Shown in pieces: positions 8,665-16,594 of a stretch of DNA of 64,000 bases. The stretch is from an uncultured Oscillospiraceae bacterium. GTDB lineage: Bacteria; Bacillota; Clostridia; Oscillospirales; Acutalibacteraceae. The position numbers and the translations under genes were made by a program. Numbering within the stretch: position 1 is the first letter of the stretch; every line of letters begins with the position of its first letter. Location of the stretch: contig UQBX01000004.1 in the NCBI GenBank assembly GCA_900539425.1, forward strand, positions 62,001 through 126,000. Direction: 5' to 3'. The notes under the pieces were generated by a model. That model saw nothing but the letters and a program-made list of their open reading frames with translations, did not search any database and had not been told where the DNA came from.

Positions 8665-9003
8665 TTAAATCCAAGCCATAGAAGATTGACTATCTTTTCC
8701 TACTGGGTTTCTGTTAGTTCCTTTTTCTTAGGAATCCTATCCCAGTTATTCAGGTATCCATGGCAACAACAGGCACAGGCATGCTGTGCTTTAATACAGG
8801 CTGACCTTTCATAGGAGCTTGATTACCGTCATTAGGAATATACCAGGTGCAAGGCGTGTGCGAATAAAATCAGTAGTGTGATAAATGATTGTTCCCGCTC
8901 CTTTGTTTCTGACATATTCCTTATCCTTTTCAGTCAAGTGAAAACATGACCTGAATTTCGACCTGTATAAATTTTCTAAAGCATCTTCTATCGTTTCATT
9001 TTA
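8665..9003 (-). pseudogene. Frameshifted DUF4186 gene
   Basis: Read leftward, LENLYRSKFRSCFHLTEKD and DFIRTRLAP match DUF4186. After one frame change comes IPNDGNQAPMKGQPV, and after another QHACACCCHGYLNNWDRIP and KKKELTETQ, the His/Cys-rich core of that family. The last stretch reaches a stop after MAWI. No start codon is in frame at the 5' end. At least two frameshifts plus in-frame stops make it a dead gene. It fills most of the apparent gap between DUF6809 copy 1 and the nucleotidyltransferase. Confidence 0.75.
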
Positions 9004-9083
9004 ATGTCACAAATTAAAAGATTTTTTAATTATGCATAAATATCTCAAAATTATTTTTTATAGCCGTAAAATACAAAGGGATA

Positions 9084-9734
9084 TTAAAAGCATGCATCAT
9101 ATATTTCATTAATCGTCTCTATATAAACAATGAAAGACGGATGATTATGATCTTGTCTTCTAAGATATATATTTTTCTTTTCAAGATATAGATCCCTAAC
9201 TTCATTCCAAAAGTTTTCTTTTTTTATTTCATATACTTTATCAGAAAGTCCTCGTGAATTAGGAGCAATATTCCAATACCAACGATCCAAATTAACAAAC
9301 CCTGTTTTATCATGAATTAATCTTTCCCAATTACCGTTGATTTTTCTGACAATTGCAAGATCAATACTAAATGGAGTCCTATTTCCATTAGTAAAATATC
9401 TTTTTTCGGTAGTAATAACAGAAGTTGAATCCTGACAATTGCCCCAACCATTATTATTGAGAACGGTATTAAAATGTATTTTAATATATTCCTTAATTCT
9501 CCTACTATCATTGAAATTTAATTCAAAAACTTCTTCAATACATAAATTATAGTCTAAATCAATAGCTTTTTTTCCATTCTGTGTGATAAGATTTTTTGCA
9601 CCACTTCCAACTAGTTCAGCTTTAACAGCCATTACAGAATCGTTATTGATGCTTTGCACTAATTGATTAATAATTTTGGAACACAGGCTTTTCATTTTCT
9701 TTAAAAATTCTTTGTCTTCAACATAATGATACAT
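9084..9734 (-). CDS. Nucleotidyltransferase-fold protein
   Basis: A 216-residue protein with a nucleotidyltransferase signature: LVGSGAKNLITQNGKKAIDL with Gly-Ser and an Asp-x-Asp pair (DLDYNL), and a third acidic residue in FSIDLAIV. The ATG at 9734 has AAAGGAG eight bases upstream; a longer frame to 9800 has none. It is the only cargo gene reading leftward and has no obvious partner gene. It could be an orphan CD-NTase relative or another MNT-fold enzyme; the substrate cannot be told. Confidence 0.72.
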   Translation of the reverse strand: MYHYVEDKEFLKKMKSLCSKIINQLVQSINNDSVMAVKAELVGSGAKNLITQNGKKAIDLDYNLCIEEVFELNFNDSRRIKEYIKIHFNTVLNNNGWGNCQDSTSVITTEKRYFTNGNRTPFSIDLAIVRKINGNWERLIHDKTGFVNLDRWYWNIAPNSRGLSDKVYEIKKENFWNEVRDLYLEKKNIYLRRQDHNHPSFIVYIETINEIYDACF

Positions 9735-9999
9735 AAATAAATCTCCTTTTCGCCCATGCCGCCCATTTGAATTCATATTCAAATCATTACAGTATATCAC
9801 AAAAATTTTTTACGTTAAGTATATATTAATTTAATTATTAAGATTAAATAAAAACGGAGTTTGTAAAATTCTAAAAAAGCATAAAAATAGCGCAAATAAA
9901 AATAATCACAAATCATCCATAACAAAAAATATTGACATAGAGGATAAAAATGTGTATAATGAAATCACAAAATACCCAATACAAAATTTGAGGTGTGAT

Positions 10000-10602
10000 A
10001 TGAAACTTGAAGAAATTGCTACAATAAGAACCGGAGTAGTAGCAACAAGAAAAAAAGCTAGTGATGCGGACCCAATAAAACACACATATAAGTTATTGAA
10101 TTTAAAGTGTGCATCACACAATGGATATCTTGATTTACAATATGTTGAAGAGTTCCAAACAACTCAACCTCTGAAGCCTGAATTTTTTACTCAGGCAGGA
10201 GATATAATTGTACGATTAAGCTCACCATACACAGCGATTATGATAACAAAAGAAGAATGGTGTGGATATTTGGTGCCCTCACATTTTTCAATTATTCGTG
10301 TAAACAAAACGGCAGCTTCTCCCGAATATATACTGTGGATATTAAAGAAAGAATCTACAAAACAAAAGATTTTACAAAACATAAGCGGCAGCGGTGCATT
10401 TGGAACTATAAACTCAAGATTTTTTAATACACTGTCTATAAACAACTTGCCACTGGAAAAGCAGAAAATGATAGGACAAATGCAACTGCTTTCAGAAAAA
10501 GAGCAAGAATTATTACATTCTTTGGCTGCTCAAAAAGAAATTTATAATAAATTTATTATAAACCAAATATTTAACGATGCAAAGAGAGGAATAGAGATAT
10601 GA
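10000..10602 (+). CDS. hsdS: Half-size type I restriction specificity subunit (one TRD)
   Basis: A 200-residue HsdS-like protein with a single target recognition domain (KLEEIATIRTGVVATRKK at the start, GFG-type SGSGAFGTINSRFF and SINNLPLEKQKMIGQM) and one C-terminal coiled-coil half. Full HsdS proteins are about twice this long; half-size subunits can work as dimers. I chose the ATG at 10000 after GAGGTG; an ATG at 9952 is an alternative. Its stop overlaps the hsdM start in ATGA, so translation is probably coupled. A full-length hsdS follows further down the same locus. Confidence 0.82.
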   Translation: MKLEEIATIRTGVVATRKKASDADPIKHTYKLLNLKCASHNGYLDLQYVEEFQTTQPLKPEFFTQAGDIIVRLSSPYTAIMITKEEWCGYLVPSHFSIIRVNKTAASPEYILWILKKESTKQKILQNISGSGAFGTINSRFFNTLSINNLPLEKQKMIGQMQLLSEKEQELLHSLAAQKEIYNKFIINQIFNDAKRGIEI

Positions 10603-12155
10603 CTACTAAACAAGATATAGAAAAAGTTCTTTGGAGTGCTTGCGATAGTTTTCGCGGTAAGATTGATAGCTCTCGTTATAAAGACTATATTTTATCAATG
10701 CTTTTTGTAAAATATTTAAGTGATGTTTACGCCCAAGCTAGGGATGATTACATGAAGCATTATGATGGTGATGTTCGACGTGTTGAAAGAGCTATGCGAC
10801 GTGAACGTTTCGTAATGGATGAAACCTGCACATTTACATATCTTTATAATAATCGTAACGATGCTGAAATAGGTCAAAAAATTAATGTTGCATTAGCCGC
10901 AATAGAAAATAATAACAGTGCCAAATTGCATGATGTTTTCCGAGCTATTGATTTTAATTCAACGGTGGACTTTGGCGAGCCCAGAGAAAAAAATGCAATA
11001 CTTAAAAACTTACTTGAAGATTTTAAGGACCTCGATCTTCGTCCAGACCAACTTGATAATCTTGACATTATAGGTGATGCCTATGAATATATGATAGCAA
11101 ACTTTGCTTCAGATGCAGGAAAAAAAGGCGGAGAATTTTATACACCGAGCAAAGTATCAGAACTTGTTGCAAAATTAGTGCAGCCAACTGAAAACGACAG
11201 AATTTATGATCCAACTTGCGGAAGCGGTGGCCTATTGCTTAAGGCATACAAACAAATCCCAAGTGGAAAATCCAGAATCTATGGGCAGGAACAAAATATG
11301 CAAACCTGGGCACTCTGCAGAATGAATATGTTTCTCCATAATGTTGACGATGCAGTTATTTGGCATGGTGATACACTTTCTAACCCAGGCAATATAGAAG
11401 GAGATAAATTAAAGAAATTCGAGTGTATAGTTGCCAATCCTCCGTTTTCTCTCAAAAAGTGGGATAGCGGTTTTCTTGGTGAAGCAGAAACTGATTCTAA
11501 AGGTAAAAAACCAAAAATGAGTGCAGAGCTTGATCCGTATCGTCGATTTGATTGGGGCATCCCACCGTCATCTAAAGGTGATTATGCGTTTGTTATGCAT
11601 ATGCTTCATAGCCTCGCGGACGAAGTAGGAAGAATGGCAGTTATTCTTCCCCACGGTGTATTGTTTAGAGGTGCAAGTGAAGGTAGAATTCGTCGGACGA
11701 TTATTGAGCAGTTCAATCTTCTTGACGCTGTTATAGGACTTCCTGCAAATTTGTTTTACGGCGCCGGAATTCCTGCCTGTATTCTTATTTTCAGAAAGGA
11801 TAGAGGCTCAAACAATAAAGTTCTTTTTGTTGACGCTAGCGGAGAAGAAAATTACGAAAAAGGTAAAAATCAAAATATTCTTCGTGACTGCGATGTTCAA
11901 CATATTGTTGACACATATAAAAGCTATAAAAACGATGTTAATTATACAGATGAGGATAAATATAGTCATATAGCCACGCTTGATGAGATTAAAGAAAATG
12001 ACTATAACCTAAATATTCCTCGATATGTTGATACCTTTGAGGAAGAAGGATTGATTGACATCGACGAAGTAAAAAAGAATATATCAGATATTGAATCTGA
12101 ACTTGCAGATGTACAGGCAAAAATGGCTGAATATTTGAAGGCATTAGGACTATGA
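10599..12155 (+). CDS. hsdM: Type I restriction-modification adenine methyltransferase
   Basis: A 518-residue M subunit that methylates adenine at the N6 position within the HsdMS or HsdRMS complex. It shows the HsdM N-terminal helical domain, then FYTPSKVSELV, motif I DPTCGSGGLL (near 203) and motif IV NPPF (near 278). GAGAGGAATAGAG precedes the ATG. Its stop overlaps the start of the broken rhuM gene (ATGA). All catalytic motifs are present, so modification is expected to work. Confidence 0.96.
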   Translation: MTTKQDIEKVLWSACDSFRGKIDSSRYKDYILSMLFVKYLSDVYAQARDDYMKHYDGDVRRVERAMRRERFVMDETCTFTYLYNNRNDAEIGQKINVALAAIENNNSAKLHDVFRAIDFNSTVDFGEPREKNAILKNLLEDFKDLDLRPDQLDNLDIIGDAYEYMIANFASDAGKKGGEFYTPSKVSELVAKLVQPTENDRIYDPTCGSGGLLLKAYKQIPSGKSRIYGQEQNMQTWALCRMNMFLHNVDDAVIWHGDTLSNPGNIEGDKLKKFECIVANPPFSLKKWDSGFLGEAETDSKGKKPKMSAELDPYRRFDWGIPPSSKGDYAFVMHMLHSLADEVGRMAVILPHGVLFRGASEGRIRRTIIEQFNLLDAVIGLPANLFYGAGIPACILIFRKDRGSNNKVLFVDASGEENYEKGKNQNILRDCDVQHIVDTYKSYKNDVNYTDEDKYSHIATLDEIKENDYNLNIPRYVDTFEEEGLIDIDEVKKNISDIESELADVQAKMAEYLKALGL

Positions 12156-12409
12156 GTTATGGAAAAGAACTTACAATTCGTAACAGTAATGCAGAATTCT
12201 TGATTTTTGAAAAACAAGCTGGCGCAGATTCATTTGAAATTCGCTATGAAGACTAAACTTTGTGACTCACGCAGAAAATGATGGCTTACTTATTTGATGT
12301 TAGTGTTAAAACCATTAATGAGCATATGCAAAATATTTTTGAATCTGTAGAACTAGAAAAAATCAACTATCCGGAATTTCCGGATAGTACTATTGAGATT
12401 AAATGTTAA
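12152..12409 (+). pseudogene. RhuM-family gene with two in-frame stops
   Basis: Starts ATGA-overlapped with hsdM. The frame reads MSYGKELTIRNSNAEFLIF, then YED-stop-TL-stop-LTQKMMAYLFDVSVKTINEH and QNIFESVELEK, a clear match to the N-terminal part of RhuM (DTVWLTQAQMAELF, TINEH, NIF). One stop (TGA) replaces the usual Trp of LWLTQ; the other (TAA) is three codons earlier. The frame ends early at 12409, and an 11-bp inverted repeat (ACTATCCGGAA) spans 12366-12388. RhuM genes are often found inside type I restriction loci. Confidence 0.8.
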
Positions 12410-12522
12410 TGCATTAAAGTATCCTATTAAAATAAAGTGAATTATATAAATCATGCATTATTAAATTAATTTTGTTTGGCTTACAGATGACGAGAAATAT
12501 TATTTCAAAAGAGGTTGAAAAT

Positions 12523-13128
12523 ATGGCAACAACAGTTATTAGTTCTTTCAATGAATTTTTAAAAAACTCCGTAAATCTTGATCCAAAAGTTGTTTATGAG
12601 GCACGAAAAAGCAGAGACAATTTACTAAATAACATTTCTACTTTTAGTGATAATGAAGGTTTCTTTACACTATGGAAAGATATTAATTGTCATTTTGGTT
12701 CTTTTGCGAGAAAAACGAAATGTAGAGAACTAGACGATATAGATTTGATGATTGGTATTTCTGCAAATGGAGCTACATACAACCAGTTTTCCGAATGGAA
12801 TAATGTTGAAATTTTTTCCAGTAAAGATGACGAAGCTCAAAATCAATGTAGTAATACTGATGGTACATTAAATAGTACAAAAGTTATAAATTTATTCGAA
12901 AAAAAGCTTAAAAATTTAAATGACTATTCTCGTTCTGAATTACACAAAAACGGAGAAGCAATAGTTTTAAACCTAGTTTCTAAAAGTTGGTCTTTTGACA
13001 TTGTTCCTTGTTTTCTTACTAAAACCGAATTAGATGGAAGATCATATTATTTAATTCCTAATGGTGCTGGGGCGTGGAAGAAAACGGATCCTATAAAAGA
13101 TAGAGAATATGTTATAAAAACGAATTAA
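12523..13128 (+). CDS. CD-NTase (cGAS/DncV-like) nucleotidyltransferase core, cut by in-frame stop
   Basis: 201 residues from the ATG at 12523 (AAGAGG eight bases upstream). It carries the CD-NTase signature: HFGSFARKT (Gly-Ser near 59-60), DDIDLM (Asp-x-Asp near 72-74) and a third Asp in FDIVPCF (near 159). In CBASS such enzymes make a cyclic nucleotide after phage infection that activates an effector. A TAA at 13126 ends the frame, but the same frame continues at once with the expected helical domain, so this is a single nonsense mutation or a sequencing error. The S-4TM effector gene follows. Confidence 0.8.
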   Translation: MATTVISSFNEFLKNSVNLDPKVVYEARKSRDNLLNNISTFSDNEGFFTLWKDINCHFGSFARKTKCRELDDIDLMIGISANGATYNQFSEWNNVEIFSSKDDEAQNQCSNTDGTLNSTKVINLFEKKLKNLNDYSRSELHKNGEAIVLNLVSKSWSFDIVPCFLTKTELDGRSYYLIPNGAGAWKKTDPIKDREYVIKTN

Positions 13129-13521
13129 AATAATAACGGGAGAGTATTGGAACTTATACGTCTAGCAAAAAAATGGAATACGGTGAAAAATGTCAAAACA
13201 ATGCCTTCTTATATGATAGAAACAATGGTAATAAACTTTGCAAATTCAGCATACACACTAAGTGATTATATTGATATTAATATATGCAATCTTTTTAAAT
13301 ACATTGCTGATAATATCATAAATCCGGTAAATGACATGAAAGAAATTCAGGGAAACATAAATACTTTGGATATATTTAATAAAATTGCTGTGAAAGATAA
13401 AGCAAAATCAGATTACGAGAAAGCTTGCCATGCTATTATACTTGAACAAACAGATAACAAAAAATTAGCGATTAAGGAATGGGGCGAGATATTTGGATCA
13501 GATTTTCCAGAGTTTGGATAA
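13129..13521 (+). pseudogene. C-terminal helical domain of the CD-NTase, same frame after the stop
   Basis: Directly in frame after the TAA at 13126: NNNGRVLELIRLAKKWNTVKN, then MPSYMIETMVINFANSAYTL. This is the typical helical half of CD-NTases (LIRLLKAWN, SYxLExLV). A TTG at 13147 has GGGAGAG close upstream and could allow separate translation. The region overlaps the start of the S-4TM effector by 29 nt, so the whole was one operon. Confidence 0.75.
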
Positions 13522-14443
13522 AAAAATTTACATAATACAAAATCAAGATTTAATATTAAAATCGCTTGTTTCACAACGCAAGCTTTATAATTATGCCAAG
13601 TATTTAAATTATGTGTACTTTTCTGTGTGTGTAGTTCTACCTTTAGTATATTCAATTTTAAAAACTTATTTTTCCGGAGAGGCTTTTCTTGCGGCAGGTT
13701 CATTAATTACTGTTATTTTAATGTTATTGTCTCAAATAATATCAGAACAATGCAAAATAACAAAGCAAAAAGCGGCAAAAATTCAACAAACAATAGATTT
13801 TATTCTTTTCGAAAATGATACATTCAAATCAGTTGATGACGATTGGGGAAAACTTTATACAAAAGATGAATTGTGTGTACTTAATGCGAAATTAAAGAGC
13901 AATAAAAAGGGAATAGAAAAAGTAAGAAACTGGTATAGTGATTATTCTAAATTATCACACATAAAACAAGTCTTTTATTCACAATGTGAATGTGTTAGAT
14001 GGGATGATTCTTTGCGCAATTCTTTTGGTATATTTTTAGTTTTTTTAATAAGTATTTTGTTTATATCAATAATTATTTTTGCTGTTAGTTTAAAAATGTC
14101 TGTCAGCGAATTTTTAATAAGTATAGCAACATTATCACCAATAATTCAGTACTCAATTACAGTTTTTATTCAATTGAAGAAGGATGAAAATAGGTTGAAA
14201 GAAATTTACGATTTGCAAAAGTATGTTTCTCAAAATAACCTATATAAGCCAGATGATATATTATTCTATAAAATAGTTATTAAAATACAAAATAAAATTT
14301 ATGAACACAGAGAAAATGCTTTTTTGATACCAAACTCATTTTATAAAATACTTAAGAAAAGACATCAAAGAATCGAATTTGAAATTTCTGTTCAAAAGCA
14401 AAGCGAGGATAAAAATGACATTCGAAATAAAAAACCGAATTGA
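13493..14443 (+). CDS. S-4TM putative pore-forming CBASS effector
   Basis: A 316-residue membrane protein with four predicted transmembrane segments in two pairs (about 41-60, 66-86, 178-199, 207-226), an N-terminal helix with LVSQRKLYNYAKYLNYVY, and a cytoplasmic middle part. This is the layout of the SMODS-associated 4TM effector family, thought to permeabilise the membrane when the partner CD-NTase makes its signal. The TTG start at 13493 follows GGGGCGAG and overlaps the CD-NTase. Its 3' end overlaps the following hsdS start by 29 nt. The reading frame is intact although its partner is broken. Confidence 0.82.
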   Translation: MDQIFQSLDKKIYIIQNQDLILKSLVSQRKLYNYAKYLNYVYFSVCVVLPLVYSILKTYFSGEAFLAAGSLITVILMLLSQIISEQCKITKQKAAKIQQTIDFILFENDTFKSVDDDWGKLYTKDELCVLNAKLKSNKKGIEKVRNWYSDYSKLSHIKQVFYSQCECVRWDDSLRNSFGIFLVFLISILFISIIIFAVSLKMSVSEFLISIATLSPIIQYSITVFIQLKKDENRLKEIYDLQKYVSQNNLYKPDDILFYKIVIKIQNKIYEHRENAFLIPNSFYKILKKRHQRIEFEISVQKQSEDKNDIRNKKPN

Positions 14444-15671
14444 AAAAATAAATAATGGTGAAGTACCGGATGGATATAAAAGAACGAAAGTAGGAATTGT
14501 ACCTGTCGATTGGAAAGAAATATCATTTTCTGACTTGTTTACAATCACTAGTGTTTACACAGATGATTTAAACAAATATCCATTATGTAGTCTTACAATA
14601 GAGAGCGGCATTATACCTAAAACAGAAAGATATGAAAGAAGTTATCTCGTAAAGAAAGAAAACGCCTATAAAATAGTCAGACCAAATGATTTTGTATATA
14701 ATCCCATGAATATAAGATTTGGCGCAGTGTCTAGGTATAAGGGTAAGTCAGAAATTAGCGTTTCGGGATATTATGATATATTTACAGCAAAAATAAATTC
14801 AGATTCGAAATTTATGGATTCTTTTTTAGTTTCTGATAAAATGATTGCTTATTATAATAAAGTTTCTATTGGATCATTAGTAGAGAAACAAAGGGTCCAT
14901 ATTTCTCAATTTCTAAATTTTACAATTCCTCTCCCAACCAGTGGAGAACGAAAAAAAATTGCTGAAATTCTTGCAACACAAGACAAGATAATAGAATTAA
15001 AACAACGCAAAATCGAAGAGCTAAAAAAGCTAAAAAAATATTATCTCAGCAAAATGTTTCCTAAAAGAGGAAGCAACTACCCCGAAGTTCGTTTTCCTGG
15101 TTTTACTGACCCTTGGAAACAGTGTAAGTTGGGAGATTGCTTTAGTGAGCGCAACGAAAGTATGCCTGATGGCGAGCTTATCTCGGTGACTATAAATGAC
15201 GGGATAAAAAAATTTTCAGAGCTTGGTAGGCACGATAATTCAAATGAGGATAAGTCAAAATACAAAAAAGTATGCATTGGAGATATAGCTTATAATTCCA
15301 TGCGAATGTGGCAAGGAGCAAGTGGGTATTCTCCATATGAGGGTATAGTAAGTCCTGCCTATACAGTGCTATCCCCTTGTTCTGGAATTGATTCAAAATG
15401 CTTATCTTATCAATTTAAATTAACACAAATGATACATGCTTTTCAAGTTTATTCACAGGGAATAACATCAGACACATGGAATTTAAAATACCCAGCATTC
15501 AGTCAAATAGATATTTGTATTTCAACAGATATTAATGAACAAAAGCAAATTGGGAAGTTTTTTACTCAACTAGACCAACTTATCACCCTTCATCAGCGTG
15601 AGCTCGACGAGGAAAAGAGATTAAAAAAGTCATTAATGCAATTATTGCTTACAGGTATTGCAAGGGTTTAG
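14415..15671 (+). CDS. hsdS: Type I restriction specificity subunit, full length
   Basis: About 418 residues with two target recognition domains, each followed by a conserved helix: the first ends in LPTSGERKKIAEILATQDKI and KQRKIEELKKLKKYYLSKMF, the second in NEQKQIGKFFTQLDQLITLH and KRLKKSLMQLLLTG. These set the two halves of the DNA target. The ATG at 14415 follows GCGAGG and lies inside the end of the S-4TM gene, so S-subunit production may be coupled to effector translation. It is separated from hsdM by the CBASS pair. Confidence 0.93.
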   Translation: MTFEIKNRIEKINNGEVPDGYKRTKVGIVPVDWKEISFSDLFTITSVYTDDLNKYPLCSLTIESGIIPKTERYERSYLVKKENAYKIVRPNDFVYNPMNIRFGAVSRYKGKSEISVSGYYDIFTAKINSDSKFMDSFLVSDKMIAYYNKVSIGSLVEKQRVHISQFLNFTIPLPTSGERKKIAEILATQDKIIELKQRKIEELKKLKKYYLSKMFPKRGSNYPEVRFPGFTDPWKQCKLGDCFSERNESMPDGELISVTINDGIKKFSELGRHDNSNEDKSKYKKVCIGDIAYNSMRMWQGASGYSPYEGIVSPAYTVLSPCSGIDSKCLSYQFKLTQMIHAFQVYSQGITSDTWNLKYPAFSQIDICISTDINEQKQIGKFFTQLDQLITLHQRELDEEKRLKKSLMQLLLTGIARV

Positions 15672-15702
15672 AATTCTAAGATATTAAAATAAGGAGAAAT
15701 AA

Positions 15703-16590
15703 ATGGGTACTACATCTGAAACAGATAAAAAGAATAATGTTGAAGTAATAGATAACATAAAGAGATTACTCAAGTCAGCAAAACCTTACGCTGGGATTAT
15801 TTCAATATTATTCACTATCACCATAACTGTTGGCAGTGCTGTTATAAAATTTATTTATTACATTTATGAGTGCGGTTATGTCTCTTCTTGGAACATTTCA
15901 TATGACACTATAGATCTTTCAAACGATAATTTACTTTATAATTTGTTTGTCTATGGTGTATTTGCAGGTTTTTTGATATTATTAAATTTTATTCCTTATA
16001 TTATTTGGTGTAGTGAAAAAAGTGAAGCATATAAAATTTTTCGATCTTTCCTGCTGATTGTTTCACCAAATTTTCTATTTATTCCTCTATTTCTATATGA
16101 CACAGTAGCAAGACATACATATTATTCAGCCACATATTGGATTGGAATTATATTTGCAGGCTGTATTTTGGGAGCTTCTATATATTTTCTTGGATTATAT
16201 TTTGGTGTTTCAAAATTTCGAGAAAGCAAAAAGTCTTCAAAAGATAGTGAAGATGAAAATTTAAAGTCAAAAAATAAAAGTAAACAGCTTAAACTGAAAG
16301 AATTAATAATAACTATAGTTGTTTGTATTATAGTTGAGTCATTAGTATTTTTCATTATTGGATGCTGTGAAGGATACTCCGAAAAAGAATATAAAATTAT
16401 TAATACAGACGATAATTCATATGCCGTTATATATGAAACTAAAGACAAATACATAATTACAGAATGCAAGCTCGACAAAGATGTTGATAATGATATTATT
16501 GAATTTGTAAATATAGACGCTAAAAGAGAAATTTCAAAAGAAAATATAGAATACATACAAAAAGACTTTGATAAAGTGACAGGCAGGTGA
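15703..16590 (+). CDS. Unknown multi-pass membrane protein in the restriction operon
   Basis: 295 residues with about five hydrophobic segments (near 35-56, 82-102, 113-131, 143-166, 200-220), a Lys/Ser-rich cytoplasmic loop (KFRESKKSSKDSEDENLKSK) and a 75-residue polar C-terminal domain. AAGGAG precedes the ATG; the gene lies 31 nt after hsdS and 4 nt before hsdR. I do not recognise a family. Such a protein is not part of a normal type I system, so it may be an added defence effector, an immunity partner or a passenger. Confidence 0.75.
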   Translation: MGTTSETDKKNNVEVIDNIKRLLKSAKPYAGIISILFTITITVGSAVIKFIYYIYECGYVSSWNISYDTIDLSNDNLLYNLFVYGVFAGFLILLNFIPYIIWCSEKSEAYKIFRSFLLIVSPNFLFIPLFLYDTVARHTYYSATYWIGIIFAGCILGASIYFLGLYFGVSKFRESKKSSKDSEDENLKSKNKSKQLKLKELIITIVVCIIVESLVFFIIGCCEGYSEKEYKIINTDDNSYAVIYETKDKYIITECKLDKDVDNDIIEFVNIDAKREISKENIEYIQKDFDKVTGR

Positions 16591-16594
16591 AATT

